Shown: positions 1 through 8,987 of the stretch, one piece after another
Numbering within the stretch: the stretch's first letter is position 1
How the letters are laid out: each line of letters opens with the position of its first letter
Notes under the pieces: model-generated
Told to the model about the DNA's origin: nothing
The model's input: the letters and a program-made list of their open reading frames with translations, nothing else
Database searches by the model: none
From: Flavobacterium phragmitis
Lineage (GTDB): Bacteria; Bacteroidota; Bacteroidia; Flavobacteriales; Flavobacteriaceae
NCBI RefSeq assembly: GCF_900112575.1
Contig: NZ_FOMH01000010.1
Coordinates: 90,164 to 154,163, forward strand
DNA: 64,000 nucleotides
Reading direction: 5' to 3'
Program-made: the position numbers and the translations under genes

Positions 1-17
1 ACTTGAAACAACAAAAA

Positions 18-1349
18 ATGAAATTCATAAAAAGTCTATATCTGAATAATTTCTTCTTCTATGTGCTGATTGGCATAATAGGATTATTTGTTTGTGCTTT
101 TATTTTCCCAAACATGTACAATGCTGTTTGGCTTGTTGTTTTGGCTTTGGGAACTTTTTTAGCACTTGATCTTTTAATTCTGTTCACCGCGAGAACGGGA
201 ATGGAAGCAGAACGAATTACACCTGAAAAATTATCTAATGGGGATTTAAATCCATTTAAAATCCATTTAAAAAATCATTATAATTTTCCAGTTTCAGTTA
301 AAATAATTGATGAAATTCCGTTTCAGTTTCAAGTTCGTGATTTTAAAATTATCAAAACCATAAAAGCAGCAACACAAAAAGAAATTGGTTATGACCTTCG
401 TCCAACAGAACGTGGAGAATATCATTTTGGAGCTTTAAATGTCTATGTTTCTTCTCCGTTAAGATTAATTTCCAGAAGATTTACTTTTGATAAAGATCAG
501 ATGGTTCCGACTTATCCGTCTTATATTCAATTGAGAAAATACGATTTAATTGCTTTTTCAAACAATTTGTTTCAATATGGAATTAAAAAAATCCGTCGAA
601 TTGGTCACACAATGGAATTTGAACAAATCAAAGAATATGTTCAGGGCGATGATTTAAGAACTTTAAACTGGAAAGCTACTGCAAAAAGAAATTCTTTGAT
701 GGTGAATCAGTTTCAGGATGAGAAATCGCAGTCGGTTTATATGGCTATTGATAAAGGTCGTGTCATGCAAATGCCTTTTGATGGTTTGAGTTTATTGGAT
801 TATGCTATCAATTCTTCTTTAGTTTTATCGAATGTTATTCTCAAAAAACAAGACAAAGCCGGACTTTTTGCCTTTTCTAAAAAAGTAGAAAATAGAGTTT
901 TTGCCGAAAGAAGAGGTTCGCAGATGCAGAAAATCCTCGAAACTTTATACAACATAAAAACCGATTTCTTTGAAAGTGATTACAGTCGATTATATGTTGA
1001 TATCAAGAAAAATATCAATCAAAGAAGTTTGATTATTCTGTATACCAATTTTGAAACTATGGATGGATTAAATCGTCAGTTGCCTTATTTAAAAGGAATT
1101 GCGAAAAGTCATTTATTGGTTGTGGTTTTCTTTCAAAATACAGAACTGAACTCTATCATCAATAAAAAAACAACTACGATTCAGGAAGTTTACGATAAAG
1201 TAATTGCCGAAAAATTCATGTTCGAAAAACGTTTAATCGTCAATGAATTAAAGAAATACGGAATTCATTCGGTTTTAACACAGCCCGAAAATCTTACGCT
1301 TGACGCAATTAATAAATATTTGGAAATTAAGTCGAGAGGGATTTTGTAA
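18..1349 (+). CDS. DUF58 domain protein, membrane-anchored
   Basis: A 443-residue protein. Two hydrophobic segments lie close to the N-terminus (about residues 8-30 and 37-58), followed by a soluble region. The DUF58 core is seen around residues 200-250 (QGDDLRTLNWKATAKRNSL), followed by a von Willebrand A-like part. The family usually sits beside a MoxR-type AAA ATPase and forms part of an envelope or chaperone-like module; those partners would be upstream, outside the window. A TTG five codons earlier is possible, but the ATG at 18 gives the usual N-terminus for flavobacterial members. The exact function is unknown. Confidence 0.85.
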   Translation: MKFIKSLYLNNFFFYVLIGIIGLFVCAFIFPNMYNAVWLVVLALGTFLALDLLILFTARTGMEAERITPEKLSNGDLNPFKIHLKNHYNFPVSVKIIDEIPFQFQVRDFKIIKTIKAATQKEIGYDLRPTERGEYHFGALNVYVSSPLRLISRRFTFDKDQMVPTYPSYIQLRKYDLIAFSNNLFQYGIKKIRRIGHTMEFEQIKEYVQGDDLRTLNWKATAKRNSLMVNQFQDEKSQSVYMAIDKGRVMQMPFDGLSLLDYAINSSLVLSNVILKKQDKAGLFAFSKKVENRVFAERRGSQMQKILETLYNIKTDFFESDYSRLYVDIKKNINQRSLIILYTNFETMDGLNRQLPYLKGIAKSHLLVVVFFQNTELNSIINKKTTTIQEVYDKVIAEKFMFEKRLIVNELKKYGIHSVLTQPENLTLDAINKYLEIKSRGIL

Positions 1350-1429
1350 AAGTTGCGAAATTTTAAAGAACTAATTATCGCCTTATTTAAATCATTTCAT
1401 TTTTTCCCTTGCATTAATTTATAGTTACA

Positions 1430-1445
1430 TTACGTTATCACGTAA
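1430..1445. promoter_or_regulatory. Perfect inverted repeat TTACGT-N4-ACGTAA
   Basis: Two perfect 6-bp half-sites separated by TATC, about 54 bp upstream of the phosphodiesterase start. The position would suit an operator for that gene. A palindrome of this size can occur by chance, so this is only a candidate. Confidence 0.25.
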
Positions 1446-1498
1446 AAATTGCTTTATTAAATTACTTAGTTTTGAATTCTATTTCAAATTAATAAGTA

Positions 1499-2578
1499 AT
1501 GAAAAAAGCTTTTTTTATTCTGTCCATTTTATTGAGCCTTAAATCTCTAGCTCAAAAAACAGAAAACATCATTATTATCACTACAGATGGTTTTAGATGG
1601 CAGGAAGTTTTTAAAGGAATTGATGCTGCAATTGCCAATGACAAAAAATTCAATCAAGGAGACAGCGCTTACATTTATAAAAAATATGCTGATACAGATA
1701 TTAAAGAAGCACGTAAAAAACTCATGCCTTTTTTCTGGTCAGAAATCGCTTCGAAAGGACAGATTTATGGCAATAGAGATTTAGGAAACAAAGTTGATGT
1801 TGCTAATCCGTATTGGTTTAGTTATCCCGGTTACAGCGAAATCATGACAGGAAATGTGGATTTGAAAGTCAATTCAAATAGTTACAAACCTAATCCGAAT
1901 GTAAACGTTCTCGAATTTTTAAATCAGCAGTCTAAGCTGAAAGGAAAAGTTGCTGCATTTGGCGCTTGGGATGCTTTTGACAGAATTCTAAACGAAGAAA
2001 GAAGCGGATTTTCAGTAATTTCTGCTTTTGATAAAGTCGGCGGAAACAAACCAACTGCCTCTCAAAAGTTATTAAATGAAATGCGTGACAATTCGTTTAA
2101 ACCTTTTCATATGGATGAATGTCTGGATGTTTTTACGCATTATCAGGCTTTAGACGAACTAAAAACGAAAAAACCAAAAGTACTTTATATCGCATATGGC
2201 GAAACTGACGAATGGGCGCATCATGCACAATATCGTTCATATTTGGATGCGGCGAATCAGGTTGACAAATGGATTCAGGAAATTTGGACTTTTGTTCAAA
2301 ATAATCCACAGTACAAAAACAAAACTACTCTTTTTATAACTGTAGATCATGGACGTGGCGACAAAGTAAAAGCACAATGGACAGATCACGGTGCCGACGT
2401 TCCAGGCGCATCTGAAATTTGGTTTGCTGCAATAGGACCAGAAATTGCACCAAAAGGCGAGATTAAAACCGAATCTCAATTCTACCAAAAACAATTTGCA
2501 CAAACTTTAGCCAAAATAATGGGATATGATTTTAAAACCGATCATCCTGTCGAAAAAGAGATTTCAGAATTATTCTAA
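1499..2578 (+). CDS. Secreted alkaline-phosphatase-fold phosphodiesterase / sulfatase-like protein
   Basis: A 359-residue protein with a cleavable signal peptide (about 19 residues, ending LKSLAQ), so it is exported. Metal-site motifs of the alkaline phosphatase / type I phosphodiesterase superfamily are visible: TTDGFRW near residue 30, YPGYSEIMTGN near 115 (likely nucleophile region), GETDEWAHHAQY near 235 and VDHGRGD near 280, followed by a second DHG. It probably hydrolyses a phosphate or phosphodiester in the periplasm. The substrate cannot be read from the sequence. It is transcribed alone or with the DUF2167 gene 44 bp downstream. Confidence 0.75.
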   Translation: MKKAFFILSILLSLKSLAQKTENIIIITTDGFRWQEVFKGIDAAIANDKKFNQGDSAYIYKKYADTDIKEARKKLMPFFWSEIASKGQIYGNRDLGNKVDVANPYWFSYPGYSEIMTGNVDLKVNSNSYKPNPNVNVLEFLNQQSKLKGKVAAFGAWDAFDRILNEERSGFSVISAFDKVGGNKPTASQKLLNEMRDNSFKPFHMDECLDVFTHYQALDELKTKKPKVLYIAYGETDEWAHHAQYRSYLDAANQVDKWIQEIWTFVQNNPQYKNKTTLFITVDHGRGDKVKAQWTDHGADVPGASEIWFAAIGPEIAPKGEIKTESQFYQKQFAQTLAKIMGYDFKTDHPVEKEISELF

Positions 2579-2622
2579 TACAACCAAAACCATAAATAAT
2601 TTTTTTAACCAATTCAACCCAA

Positions 2623-3552
2623 ATGAAAAAAACGTTATTATTTCTATTATTATCGATTCTTTCGATTTCAAAAATCAACGCGCAAGAGCCTGATACCTTA
2701 AAAGCATTTTATGACAAAATTGACAAATCGTTCAAGTATGAAACAGGAAAAATTACGCTTCCTGAAGGAGACGGATCACTAAATGTACCAAAAGGATTCA
2801 AATTTTTAAATGCCGAACAAACCCAAAATGTACTAACTAATTTATGGGGAAATCCCGAAGACAAATCGATCCTAGGTTCTCTTGTTCCAGACGGAAAAGG
2901 TGTTACACATGCTGACAGTTGGATGTTTGTAATCAGTTATCAAGGTGACGGTTACGTAAAAGACGATGATGCAGATGATATTGATTATGATGATCTTCTA
3001 AAAACCATGAAAGAAGATGTTGCCACTGCAAATGCGGAAAGAAAAACGGCAGGTTATCCTGAAGTGCAATTAATTGGCTGGGCATCTAAACCATTTTACG
3101 ACAACAATTTAAAAGTATTACACTGGGCAAAAGAATTACAGTTTGGAGCAGACAAAAATCATACTTTGAATTACGATTTAAGAGTTTTAGGACGAAAAGG
3201 AATGTACAATATTTCTGCTGTTGCCGGTGTAGATCAGTTGGCAGAAGTAAAAGCGAGTATTCCAGGTATTATCAAAAGTGTTGAGTTCAACGACGGACAT
3301 AAATATCTTGATTTCGATGCCGACACTGATACTGTTGCAGCTTGGACAATTGGCGGTTTAGTGGCTGGAAAAGTATTAGCTAAAGTTGGATTCTTCGCTA
3401 TTTTAGCAAAATTCGGAAAGTTCATCGTAATTGGAATTATCGCTGCTTTTGCTGCCATAAAGAAATTCCTTTTTGGAAGCAAAGATCAAGTTGTTACAAG
3501 ACCTGAAGAAGAAACTGCTTTATTAGAAGAAAACAATTCTACAGAAGAGTAA
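2623..3552 (+). CDS. DUF2167 family membrane protein
   Basis: A 309-residue protein with a signal peptide (cleavage near KINAQ). The central region carries the DUF2167 pattern (THADSWMFVISYQGDGYVKD, a very acidic DDDADDIDYDD stretch, LIGWASKPFYD, LHWAKEL). A glycine/alanine-rich hydrophobic segment at about 240-285 anchors it near the C-terminus, and a short acidic tail follows. The function of the family is not established. It lies 44 bp after the phosphodiesterase and is followed by a large inverted repeat that may end transcription. Confidence 0.85.
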   Translation: MKKTLLFLLLSILSISKINAQEPDTLKAFYDKIDKSFKYETGKITLPEGDGSLNVPKGFKFLNAEQTQNVLTNLWGNPEDKSILGSLVPDGKGVTHADSWMFVISYQGDGYVKDDDADDIDYDDLLKTMKEDVATANAERKTAGYPEVQLIGWASKPFYDNNLKVLHWAKELQFGADKNHTLNYDLRVLGRKGMYNISAVAGVDQLAEVKASIPGIIKSVEFNDGHKYLDFDADTDTVAAWTIGGLVAGKVLAKVGFFAILAKFGKFIVIGIIAAFAAIKKFLFGSKDQVVTRPEEETALLEENNSTEE

Positions 3553-3559
3553 TTTTTTT

Positions 3560-3649
3560 GTTAGCCACGAATTTCACGAATTCTCACGAATTTTTTCCAC
3601 AATGTGAAAGAAAAATAATTCGTGCGAATTCGTGAAATTCGTGGCTAAC
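3560..3649. repeat. Intergenic inverted repeat, CACGAATTTCACGAATT family
   Basis: Perfect 23-bp arms at 3560-3582 and 3627-3649 begin GTTAGCCACGAATTTC and end with its complement. Inside them a second pair (CACGAATT at 3585-3592 against AATTCGTG at 3617-3624) extends the stem. The transcript would form one long hairpin directly after the DUF2167 gene. A diverged relative lies at 58642-58745, so this looks like a dispersed element rather than a gene-specific terminator. Confidence 0.8.
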
Positions 3650-3662
3650 CTTTTTTAACAAA

Positions 3663-3689
3663 CCTACAAGGTTTTAAAAACCTTGCAGG
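3663..3689. repeat. Short palindrome CCTACAAGGTTTT / AAAACCTTGCAGG
   Basis: Thirteen-base arms separated by one base, with a single mismatch that becomes a G-U pair in RNA. It lies just upstream of the rRNA methyltransferase promoter. From memory, very similar palindromes are frequent between genes in Flavobacterium genomes. Confidence 0.6.
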
Positions 3690-3704
3690 AAGAAAAAAAC
3701 TCTG

Positions 3705-3712
3705 TACCTTTG
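3705..3712 (+). promoter_or_regulatory. Bacteroidota -7 element TACCTTTG
   Basis: Matches the TAnnTTTG consensus of the Bacteroidota primary sigma factor, 28 bp before the ATG of the rRNA methyltransferase. The palindrome immediately upstream occupies the expected -33 region. Confidence 0.5.
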
Positions 3713-3740
3713 GCCCTCTCCAACTTTGAGCCTTAAAAAA

Positions 3741-4529
3741 ATGAAACAAATTACTTCAGTTCAAAATCCGTTTATAAAATCTTTGGTTTTACTACAAGAA
3801 AAAGCCAAAGCCAGAAAACAAACCGGAACATTTTTAATTGAAGGACAACGCGAAATTTCATTGGCCATAAAAGGCGGTTATGAGATTGAAACTGTTTTAT
3901 TTCTACCTGAATTAGTTACTGAAACAGAAATCAATAAACTAATTCAAAATCCATTTCAACTGATAGAAATCAATAAAGAAGTTTATCAGAAACTGGCTTA
4001 TCGCGATACTACAGAAGGTATTTTGGCTGTAGCCAAAACCAAATCTTTAAAACTATCAGACTTAAAATTATCGGATAATCCATTAATTCTTGTCGTTGAA
4101 TCTTTAGAAAAACCAGGAAACATCGGTGCCGTTTTGCGTACTGCCGATGCGGCTAACTTGGATGCTGTTCTAATTGCTAATCCAAAAAGCGATTTATACA
4201 ACCCGAACATTGTTCGTTCAAGCGTTGGTTGTCTTTTCACCAACCAGATTGCAACGGGAACAACAGAAGAAATTATTGCTTTTTTAAAAGAAAAAAAGAT
4301 CAATTTCTATAGTGCTACTTTACAAAATTCAACTTCCTATCATACCCAAAATTTTACCACTCCAACCGCTTTGGTAGTAGGTACAGAAGCCACAGGATTA
4401 ACACAACAATGGCGTGACGAGGCAACACAGAACATCATTATCCCAATGCAGGGCGAAATTGACAGTATGAACGTTTCTGTCGCTGCCGCTATTTTGATTT
4501 TTGAAGCCAAAAGACAAAGAGGATTTTAG
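3741..4529 (+). CDS. TrmH/SpoU-family RNA 2'-O-methyltransferase
   Basis: About 262 residues. An N-terminal substrate-binding domain (ITSVQNPFIKSL, then GTFLIEGQREI) precedes the SPOUT methyltransferase domain. The latter shows the family motifs ESLEKPGNIGAVLRTADAA (near 120), an LYNPNIVRSSVG stretch, VVGTEATGL near 210 and IPMQGEIDSMNVSVAAAI near 235, which form the trefoil-knot SAM site. It should methylate a ribose in rRNA or tRNA. I chose the ATG over the upstream TTG because of the promoter spacing. The stop codon lies inside the GATTTTA tandem repeat. Confidence 0.9.
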   Translation: MKQITSVQNPFIKSLVLLQEKAKARKQTGTFLIEGQREISLAIKGGYEIETVLFLPELVTETEINKLIQNPFQLIEINKEVYQKLAYRDTTEGILAVAKTKSLKLSDLKLSDNPLILVVESLEKPGNIGAVLRTADAANLDAVLIANPKSDLYNPNIVRSSVGCLFTNQIATGTTEEIIAFLKEKKINFYSATLQNSTSYHTQNFTTPTALVVGTEATGLTQQWRDEATQNIIIPMQGEIDSMNVSVAAAILIFEAKRQRGF

Positions 4530-4556
4530 ATTTTAGATTTTAGATTTTAGATTTTC
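4522..4556. repeat. Tandem heptamer GATTTTA x5
   Basis: Five consecutive 7-bp units, the last ending in C. The first unit contains the stop codon of the rRNA methyltransferase, so slippage here would extend only the non-coding part. The following 230 bp to the Rel gene are low-complexity A+T with short copies of the GGAATTTGGGATTT type and no recognisable gene. Confidence 0.75.
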
Positions 4557-4786
4557 TAAAAGTCGCTGAGCTCCTTTTTTGAAATTTGCTTCTCTTTATA
4601 CTTATTTGGGACTTCTAAACTATTTCAAATTGATTTTGATTTTTGACATTGACATTGGAATTTGGGATTTAAAAAATTGGAATTTATTTCTGAAAAAATC
4701 GAAAATCTAGCCTCTAAAATCTACAATGGTAAAGCCTTGTGTATATTCAAACTAATTCTTATTTTTAGTACTTGAACTATGCCGTT

Positions 4787-7009
4787 ATGACAGAAATAGA
4801 TATTGAAAAAGAAAATAAAGCTATTGCACACGAATACAAGGAATTACTTCGAATAAGCTACCAAACTTTAAGCCCAACTGACAAAAAATTAATTCGGAAA
4901 GCATTTGATGTCGCCGTTGATGCTCACAAAGAACAGAGACGAAAATCGGGAGAAGCCTATATATTTCATCCTATTGCAGTTGCAAAAATTGTTGCCTCGG
5001 AAATTGGTCTGGGTGCGACCTCTATCGCTGCGGCCTTACTTCATGATGTTGTAGAAGATACTCCAATAACGGTTGAAGATATCGAACGCTTATTTAATCC
5101 GAAAGTAGCGCAATTGGTTGAAGGTCTTACTAAAATCTCATTGGTTCAAAAAGACTTAAATGCTTCAATGCAGGCAGAGAATTTCAGAAAAATGATTCTT
5201 ACGCTGAATGATGATGTTCGTGTAATTTTAATCAAACTAGCCGATCGTCTTCATAATATGCAAACTATGGACTCGATGGCGGAATATAAACAGACCAAAA
5301 TTGCTTCTGAAACGTTATACATTTATGCGCCTCTTGCCCACCGTTTGGGACTTTACAACATTAAAACAAAACTGGAAGATTTGGGTTTAAAATATACAGA
5401 ACCTGCCATTTATAATGATATTGTAAGCAAAATTCGCGAAACAAAAGAAGAGCAAGATGCTTATATAAAAGATATTTCTGATGTATTAAAGAAATCTCTA
5501 GACAATGAAGGCGTAGATTACATCATCAAAGGTCGACCAAAATCTATTTATTCGATTCGTAGAAAAATGCGTGCTCAAAACGTAACCTTCGATGAAGTGT
5601 ACGACAAATTTGCACTTCGAATTGTTTATAAAGCGGATCCACATGACGAAAAATTTATTGCCTGGAAAATATACTCCATCGTAACAGATCATTACAGACC
5701 TAGCCCAAGCCGCCTTCGTGACTGGATTTCGTCACCAAAATCAACTGGTTACGAAGCGCTTCATATTACGGTTATGGGACCAAAAGGACGCTGGGTCGAG
5801 GTTCAGGTTCGAAGCGAGCGTATGGACGAAATTGCCGAAAAAGGTTACGCTGCACATTACAAATACAAAAATGGAGCAACAGAAGAAAGCGGTTTAGATA
5901 CTTGGTTGAATCTTCTTCGTGAAGCTTTGGAAAATCCTGAAACCAATGCAGTAGATTTTGTTGAAGATTTTAAAATGAATTTATATTCTAAAGAAATCTT
6001 CGTCTTTACTCCTAAAGGTGAAATCAAATCACTGCCTAAAGGGGCTACTTCTTTGGATTTTGCCTTTAGTATTCACTCAGAAATTGGAATTAAAACCCGC
6101 GGAACCCGCGTAAACGGAAGATTAGTACCTCTAAACCACGAATTAAAAAGTGGTGATCAGGTTGAAGTTATAACCTCTCCAAACCAAAAACCAACCGTAA
6201 ACTGGCTGGAATATGTAACGACTTCGAGAGCAAAAAATAAAATTAAAAACGTTCTTAACGAGAACACTAAAAAAATTGCCGAGGAAGGAAAAGAATTACT
6301 TGTTAGAAAATTAAAACATCTAAAAGTTACTTTTAACGAACAAGTAACCAACGAATTAGTCAACTTTTTTAAATTAAAAACAAGTTTAGATTTATTTTAC
6401 AGAGTTGGAATTGGTGCGATTGAAAACCAACAGTTGAAAGACTACGCAGCGCAGAAAAGCAATTCGTTTATCAATTTCTTTAAAAATAAAATTAAACGAA
6501 ATAAAGACACAACTGCTTCAGAAGATATTCATAAACCAGTTATCAGCAGTAATTACGACATGCTGGTTTTTGGAACGGAACATGATAAGCTGGATTATAA
6601 GTTATCGCAATGTTGCAACCCAATTCCAGGCGATGATGTATTTGGTTTTGTGACTATCAACGAAGGTATTAAAGTACACAAAAAAGATTGTCCAAACGCG
6701 ATTGGAATGCAGTCTAATTATGCTTACCGAATCATGAGCGCCAAATGGATTGATTCGTCTCAAGAAGAATTCAAAGCGATTATCAATATTACGGGAATGG
6801 ATGTGTTAGGACTTACCAACCAATTAACTCGTGTAATTTCGAACAATATGAGCGTGAATATTCAAAGTATTTCTTTGAGTACAGATGCTGGAATTTTCCA
6901 CGGTCAGATCGCTGTAATTGTAAAAAACAACACTATTTTGAAGAAAATGATCAATGCAATTAAGAAAATTGATGGTGTTGACAAGGTCACAAGAGAATAC
7001 AGAACCTAA
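4787..7009 (+). CDS. Bifunctional (p)ppGpp synthetase/hydrolase, Rel/SpoT family
   Basis: About 740 residues, the normal long-Rel length. Domains in order: HD hydrolase (FHPIAVAKIV, ALLHDVVEDT, LADRLHNMQTM, residues 50-160); synthetase (SIYSIRRKM, YDKFALRIVY, EVQVRSERMDEIAEKGYAAH, 240-375); TGS (EIFVFTPKGEIKSLPKGAT, about 395-455); a zinc-finger/RIS segment with LSQCCNPIPGDDV and KKDCPN; and a C-terminal ACT domain. The HD residues are intact, so both synthesis and hydrolysis of the alarmone are expected. The upstream TTG is a less likely start than this ATG. The gene controls the stringent response. Confidence 0.95.
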   Translation: MTEIDIEKENKAIAHEYKELLRISYQTLSPTDKKLIRKAFDVAVDAHKEQRRKSGEAYIFHPIAVAKIVASEIGLGATSIAAALLHDVVEDTPITVEDIERLFNPKVAQLVEGLTKISLVQKDLNASMQAENFRKMILTLNDDVRVILIKLADRLHNMQTMDSMAEYKQTKIASETLYIYAPLAHRLGLYNIKTKLEDLGLKYTEPAIYNDIVSKIRETKEEQDAYIKDISDVLKKSLDNEGVDYIIKGRPKSIYSIRRKMRAQNVTFDEVYDKFALRIVYKADPHDEKFIAWKIYSIVTDHYRPSPSRLRDWISSPKSTGYEALHITVMGPKGRWVEVQVRSERMDEIAEKGYAAHYKYKNGATEESGLDTWLNLLREALENPETNAVDFVEDFKMNLYSKEIFVFTPKGEIKSLPKGATSLDFAFSIHSEIGIKTRGTRVNGRLVPLNHELKSGDQVEVITSPNQKPTVNWLEYVTTSRAKNKIKNVLNENTKKIAEEGKELLVRKLKHLKVTFNEQVTNELVNFFKLKTSLDLFYRVGIGAIENQQLKDYAAQKSNSFINFFKNKIKRNKDTTASEDIHKPVISSNYDMLVFGTEHDKLDYKLSQCCNPIPGDDVFGFVTINEGIKVHKKDCPNAIGMQSNYAYRIMSAKWIDSSQEEFKAIINITGMDVLGLTNQLTRVISNNMSVNIQSISLSTDAGIFHGQIAVIVKNNTILKKMINAIKKIDGVDKVTREYRT

Positions 7010-7064
7010 CTTTTTAACCTATCTATAAGGGATTTATAACTAAACTTTAAACCCGAAACTTTTA

Positions 7065-7091
7065 TTGATTGAAAATAAAAATTTATCTTTG
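7065..7091 (+). promoter_or_regulatory. Promoter of fur: TTG - 16 bp - TATCTTTG
   Basis: A -33-type TTG at 7065-7067 and a -7 element TATCTTTG at 7084-7091, with 16 bp between them. The same spacing is found before trmD. The -7 box ends only 6 bp before the ATG at 7098, so the transcript could be leaderless or nearly so. This rules out the TTG at 7065 as a translation start. Confidence 0.55.
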
Positions 7092-7097
7092 CCGGAT

Positions 7098-7562
7098 ATG
7101 ACACTCATTTCAACTGACAACACTAGAAATCAAGAAATTGTAAAAAACGTTTTTACAATGTATCTTGAGCAAAAAGGGCATCGCAAAACTCCTGAGCGTT
7201 ATGCTATACTTCAGGAAATTTACGACAGCGAGGAACATTTTGACATCGAAAATCTGTATATCAAAATGAAAAACAAAAACTATCGTGTGAGTAGAGCTAC
7301 TTTATACAACACGATTGAGTTATTGTTAGACTGCGCTTTGGTTAGAAAGCATCAATTTGGGCAAAATCAGGCTTACTACGAAAAGTCTTATTTCGACAAA
7401 CAGCATGATCACATTATCATGACTGATTCTGGAGAAGTAATTGAATTTTGTGACCCAAGAATTCAAACGATCAAAAAAACGATCGAAGAAATATTTGATA
7501 TCGAAATCACAAATCATTCGCTTTATTTCTACGGAAACAAAAAGCAGAATTCGAATTCATAG
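7098..7562 (+). CDS. Fur-family metal-responsive repressor
   Basis: A 154-residue protein with an N-terminal winged helix (HRKTPERYAILQEIY, YRVSRATLYNTIELLLDCALV) and a C-terminal dimerisation and metal-binding region (QAYYEKSYFDKQHDHIIMTDSGEVIEF). HDHII supplies the regulatory histidines. The usual structural-zinc CxxC after this motif is missing: MTDSG stands where many Fur proteins have C-x-D-C-G. It should repress iron or other metal-uptake genes when loaded with metal. It lies between Rel and PurA, about 100 bp before purA, and may be cotranscribed with purA. Confidence 0.88.
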   Translation: MTLISTDNTRNQEIVKNVFTMYLEQKGHRKTPERYAILQEIYDSEEHFDIENLYIKMKNKNYRVSRATLYNTIELLLDCALVRKHQFGQNQAYYEKSYFDKQHDHIIMTDSGEVIEFCDPRIQTIKKTIEEIFDIEITNHSLYFYGNKKQNSNS

Positions 7563-7662
7563 TCTGAAAAATCAGACTTTTTCAAAAAAGACAAAAAAAA
7601 AGAAAATTAACTACATAATCAGTAGGACGACTTAGATTGTCCCAACGCAAATTAAAAAAAGA

Positions 7663-8934
7663 ATGACCGTAGATTTATTACTAGGATTACAATGGGGAGA
7701 TGAAGGTAAAGGAAAAATTGTAGACGTACTTACCTCAAATTATGATATTATTGCACGTTTTCAAGGAGGACCAAATGCAGGACATACATTAGAATTTGAC
7801 GGAATTAAACACGTACTTAGAACTATCCCTTCTGGAATTTTTCATAAAAATTCAGTAAATATCATCGGAAATGGTGTTGTAATTGACCCTGTAGTTTTTC
7901 AAAAAGAAATCGAAGGTTTGGAGAAATTCAACCTTGATATCAAAAGCAAATTAATCATTTCTAGAAAAGCACACTTAATTTTACCAACTCACCGTTTACT
8001 TGACGCTGCTTCTGAAGCATCTAAAGGAAAAGCTAAAATTGGCTCTACTCTTAAAGGAATTGGACCAACTTATATGGACAAAACTGGCAGAAACGGTTTA
8101 CGTGTTGGAGATATCGAGTTAGAAGATTTTAAAGAGCGTTACAGAGCTTTGGCTGATAAACATGAAGCAATGATTGCTTTTTATGATGTAAACATTCAGT
8201 ACAATTTAGCAGAACTAGAAAAAGAATTCTTTGAAGCTATTGAAGAATTAAAAAAATTAGATTTCATTGACAGTGAAGAATATATGCATCAAGCTCAAAA
8301 AGCAGGTAAATCTATTCTTTGCGAAGGAGCTCAAGGATCTTTATTGGATGTTGATTTCGGAACTTACCCGTTCGTAACATCATCAAATACAACTGCAGCA
8401 GGAGCTTGTACTGGCTTAGGAATTGCTCCTAACAAAATCAAAGAAGTTTACGGAATTTTTAAAGCTTACGTTACTCGTGTTGGTAGCGGACCTTTCCCAA
8501 CTGAACTTTTTGACGAAGTGGGTGCTACAATGGCAAGAGTAGGAAACGAATTTGGTTCTGTAACAGGAAGACAAAGACGTTGCGGATGGCTAGACTTAGT
8601 AGCTTTAAAATATGCTGTTCAGGTTAACGGAGTTACGCAGTTAATGATGATGAAAGGTGACGTTCTTTCTGGATTTGAAACTCTAAAAGTTTGTACAGAG
8701 TACAACTACAAAGGACAAAACATTTCTCACTTCCCTTATAACATTGAACCAGAAAATGTTACTCCGGTTTACAAAGAATTTAAAGGATGGAAGCAAGATT
8801 TAACTGGATTGACAACTTACGATCAATTGCCAATTGAGCTAAAAGAATATATTGAGTTTATTGAAAAAGAAATCGAAGTGCCAATCAAAATTGTATCGGT
8901 TGGACCAGACAGAAAACAAACAATAACAAAATAA
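7663..8934 (+). CDS. purA: Adenylosuccinate synthetase
   Basis: A 423-residue protein of normal length. It makes adenylosuccinate from IMP, aspartate and GTP, the first committed step to AMP. Visible motifs: phosphate loop GLQWGDEGKGKIVD at the N-terminus, IGSTLKGIGPTYMDKTGRNG near 125-145, GAQGSLLDVDFGTYPFVTSS near 222, GRQRRCGWLDLVALKY near 303 (IMP and aspartate loops) and KGDVLSGFETL near 328. A clear terminator follows. GuaB, the competing IMP branch to GMP, is also in this window on the opposite strand. Confidence 0.97.
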   Translation: MTVDLLLGLQWGDEGKGKIVDVLTSNYDIIARFQGGPNAGHTLEFDGIKHVLRTIPSGIFHKNSVNIIGNGVVIDPVVFQKEIEGLEKFNLDIKSKLIISRKAHLILPTHRLLDAASEASKGKAKIGSTLKGIGPTYMDKTGRNGLRVGDIELEDFKERYRALADKHEAMIAFYDVNIQYNLAELEKEFFEAIEELKKLDFIDSEEYMHQAQKAGKSILCEGAQGSLLDVDFGTYPFVTSSNTTAAGACTGLGIAPNKIKEVYGIFKAYVTRVGSGPFPTELFDEVGATMARVGNEFGSVTGRQRRCGWLDLVALKYAVQVNGVTQLMMMKGDVLSGFETLKVCTEYNYKGQNISHFPYNIEPENVTPVYKEFKGWKQDLTGLTTYDQLPIELKEYIEFIEKEIEVPIKIVSVGPDRKQTITK

Positions 8935-8941
8935 TACATTT

Positions 8942-8971
8942 AAACGCTCTGTAATCAGAGCGTTTTTTTAT
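8942..8971 (+). terminator. Rho-independent terminator after purA
   Basis: A 10-bp perfect stem (AAACGCTCTG / CAGAGCGTTT) with loop TAAT is followed by a run of T. It separates purA from the Nudix gene. Confidence 0.9.
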
Positions 8972-8987
8972 ACAAATTATTTCATTT

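Noticed and set aside
1587..1784. Various 60-100 residue open frames on both strands inside confident genes
   Set aside because: They overlap conserved coding sequence in other frames and show no start context or family motifs.
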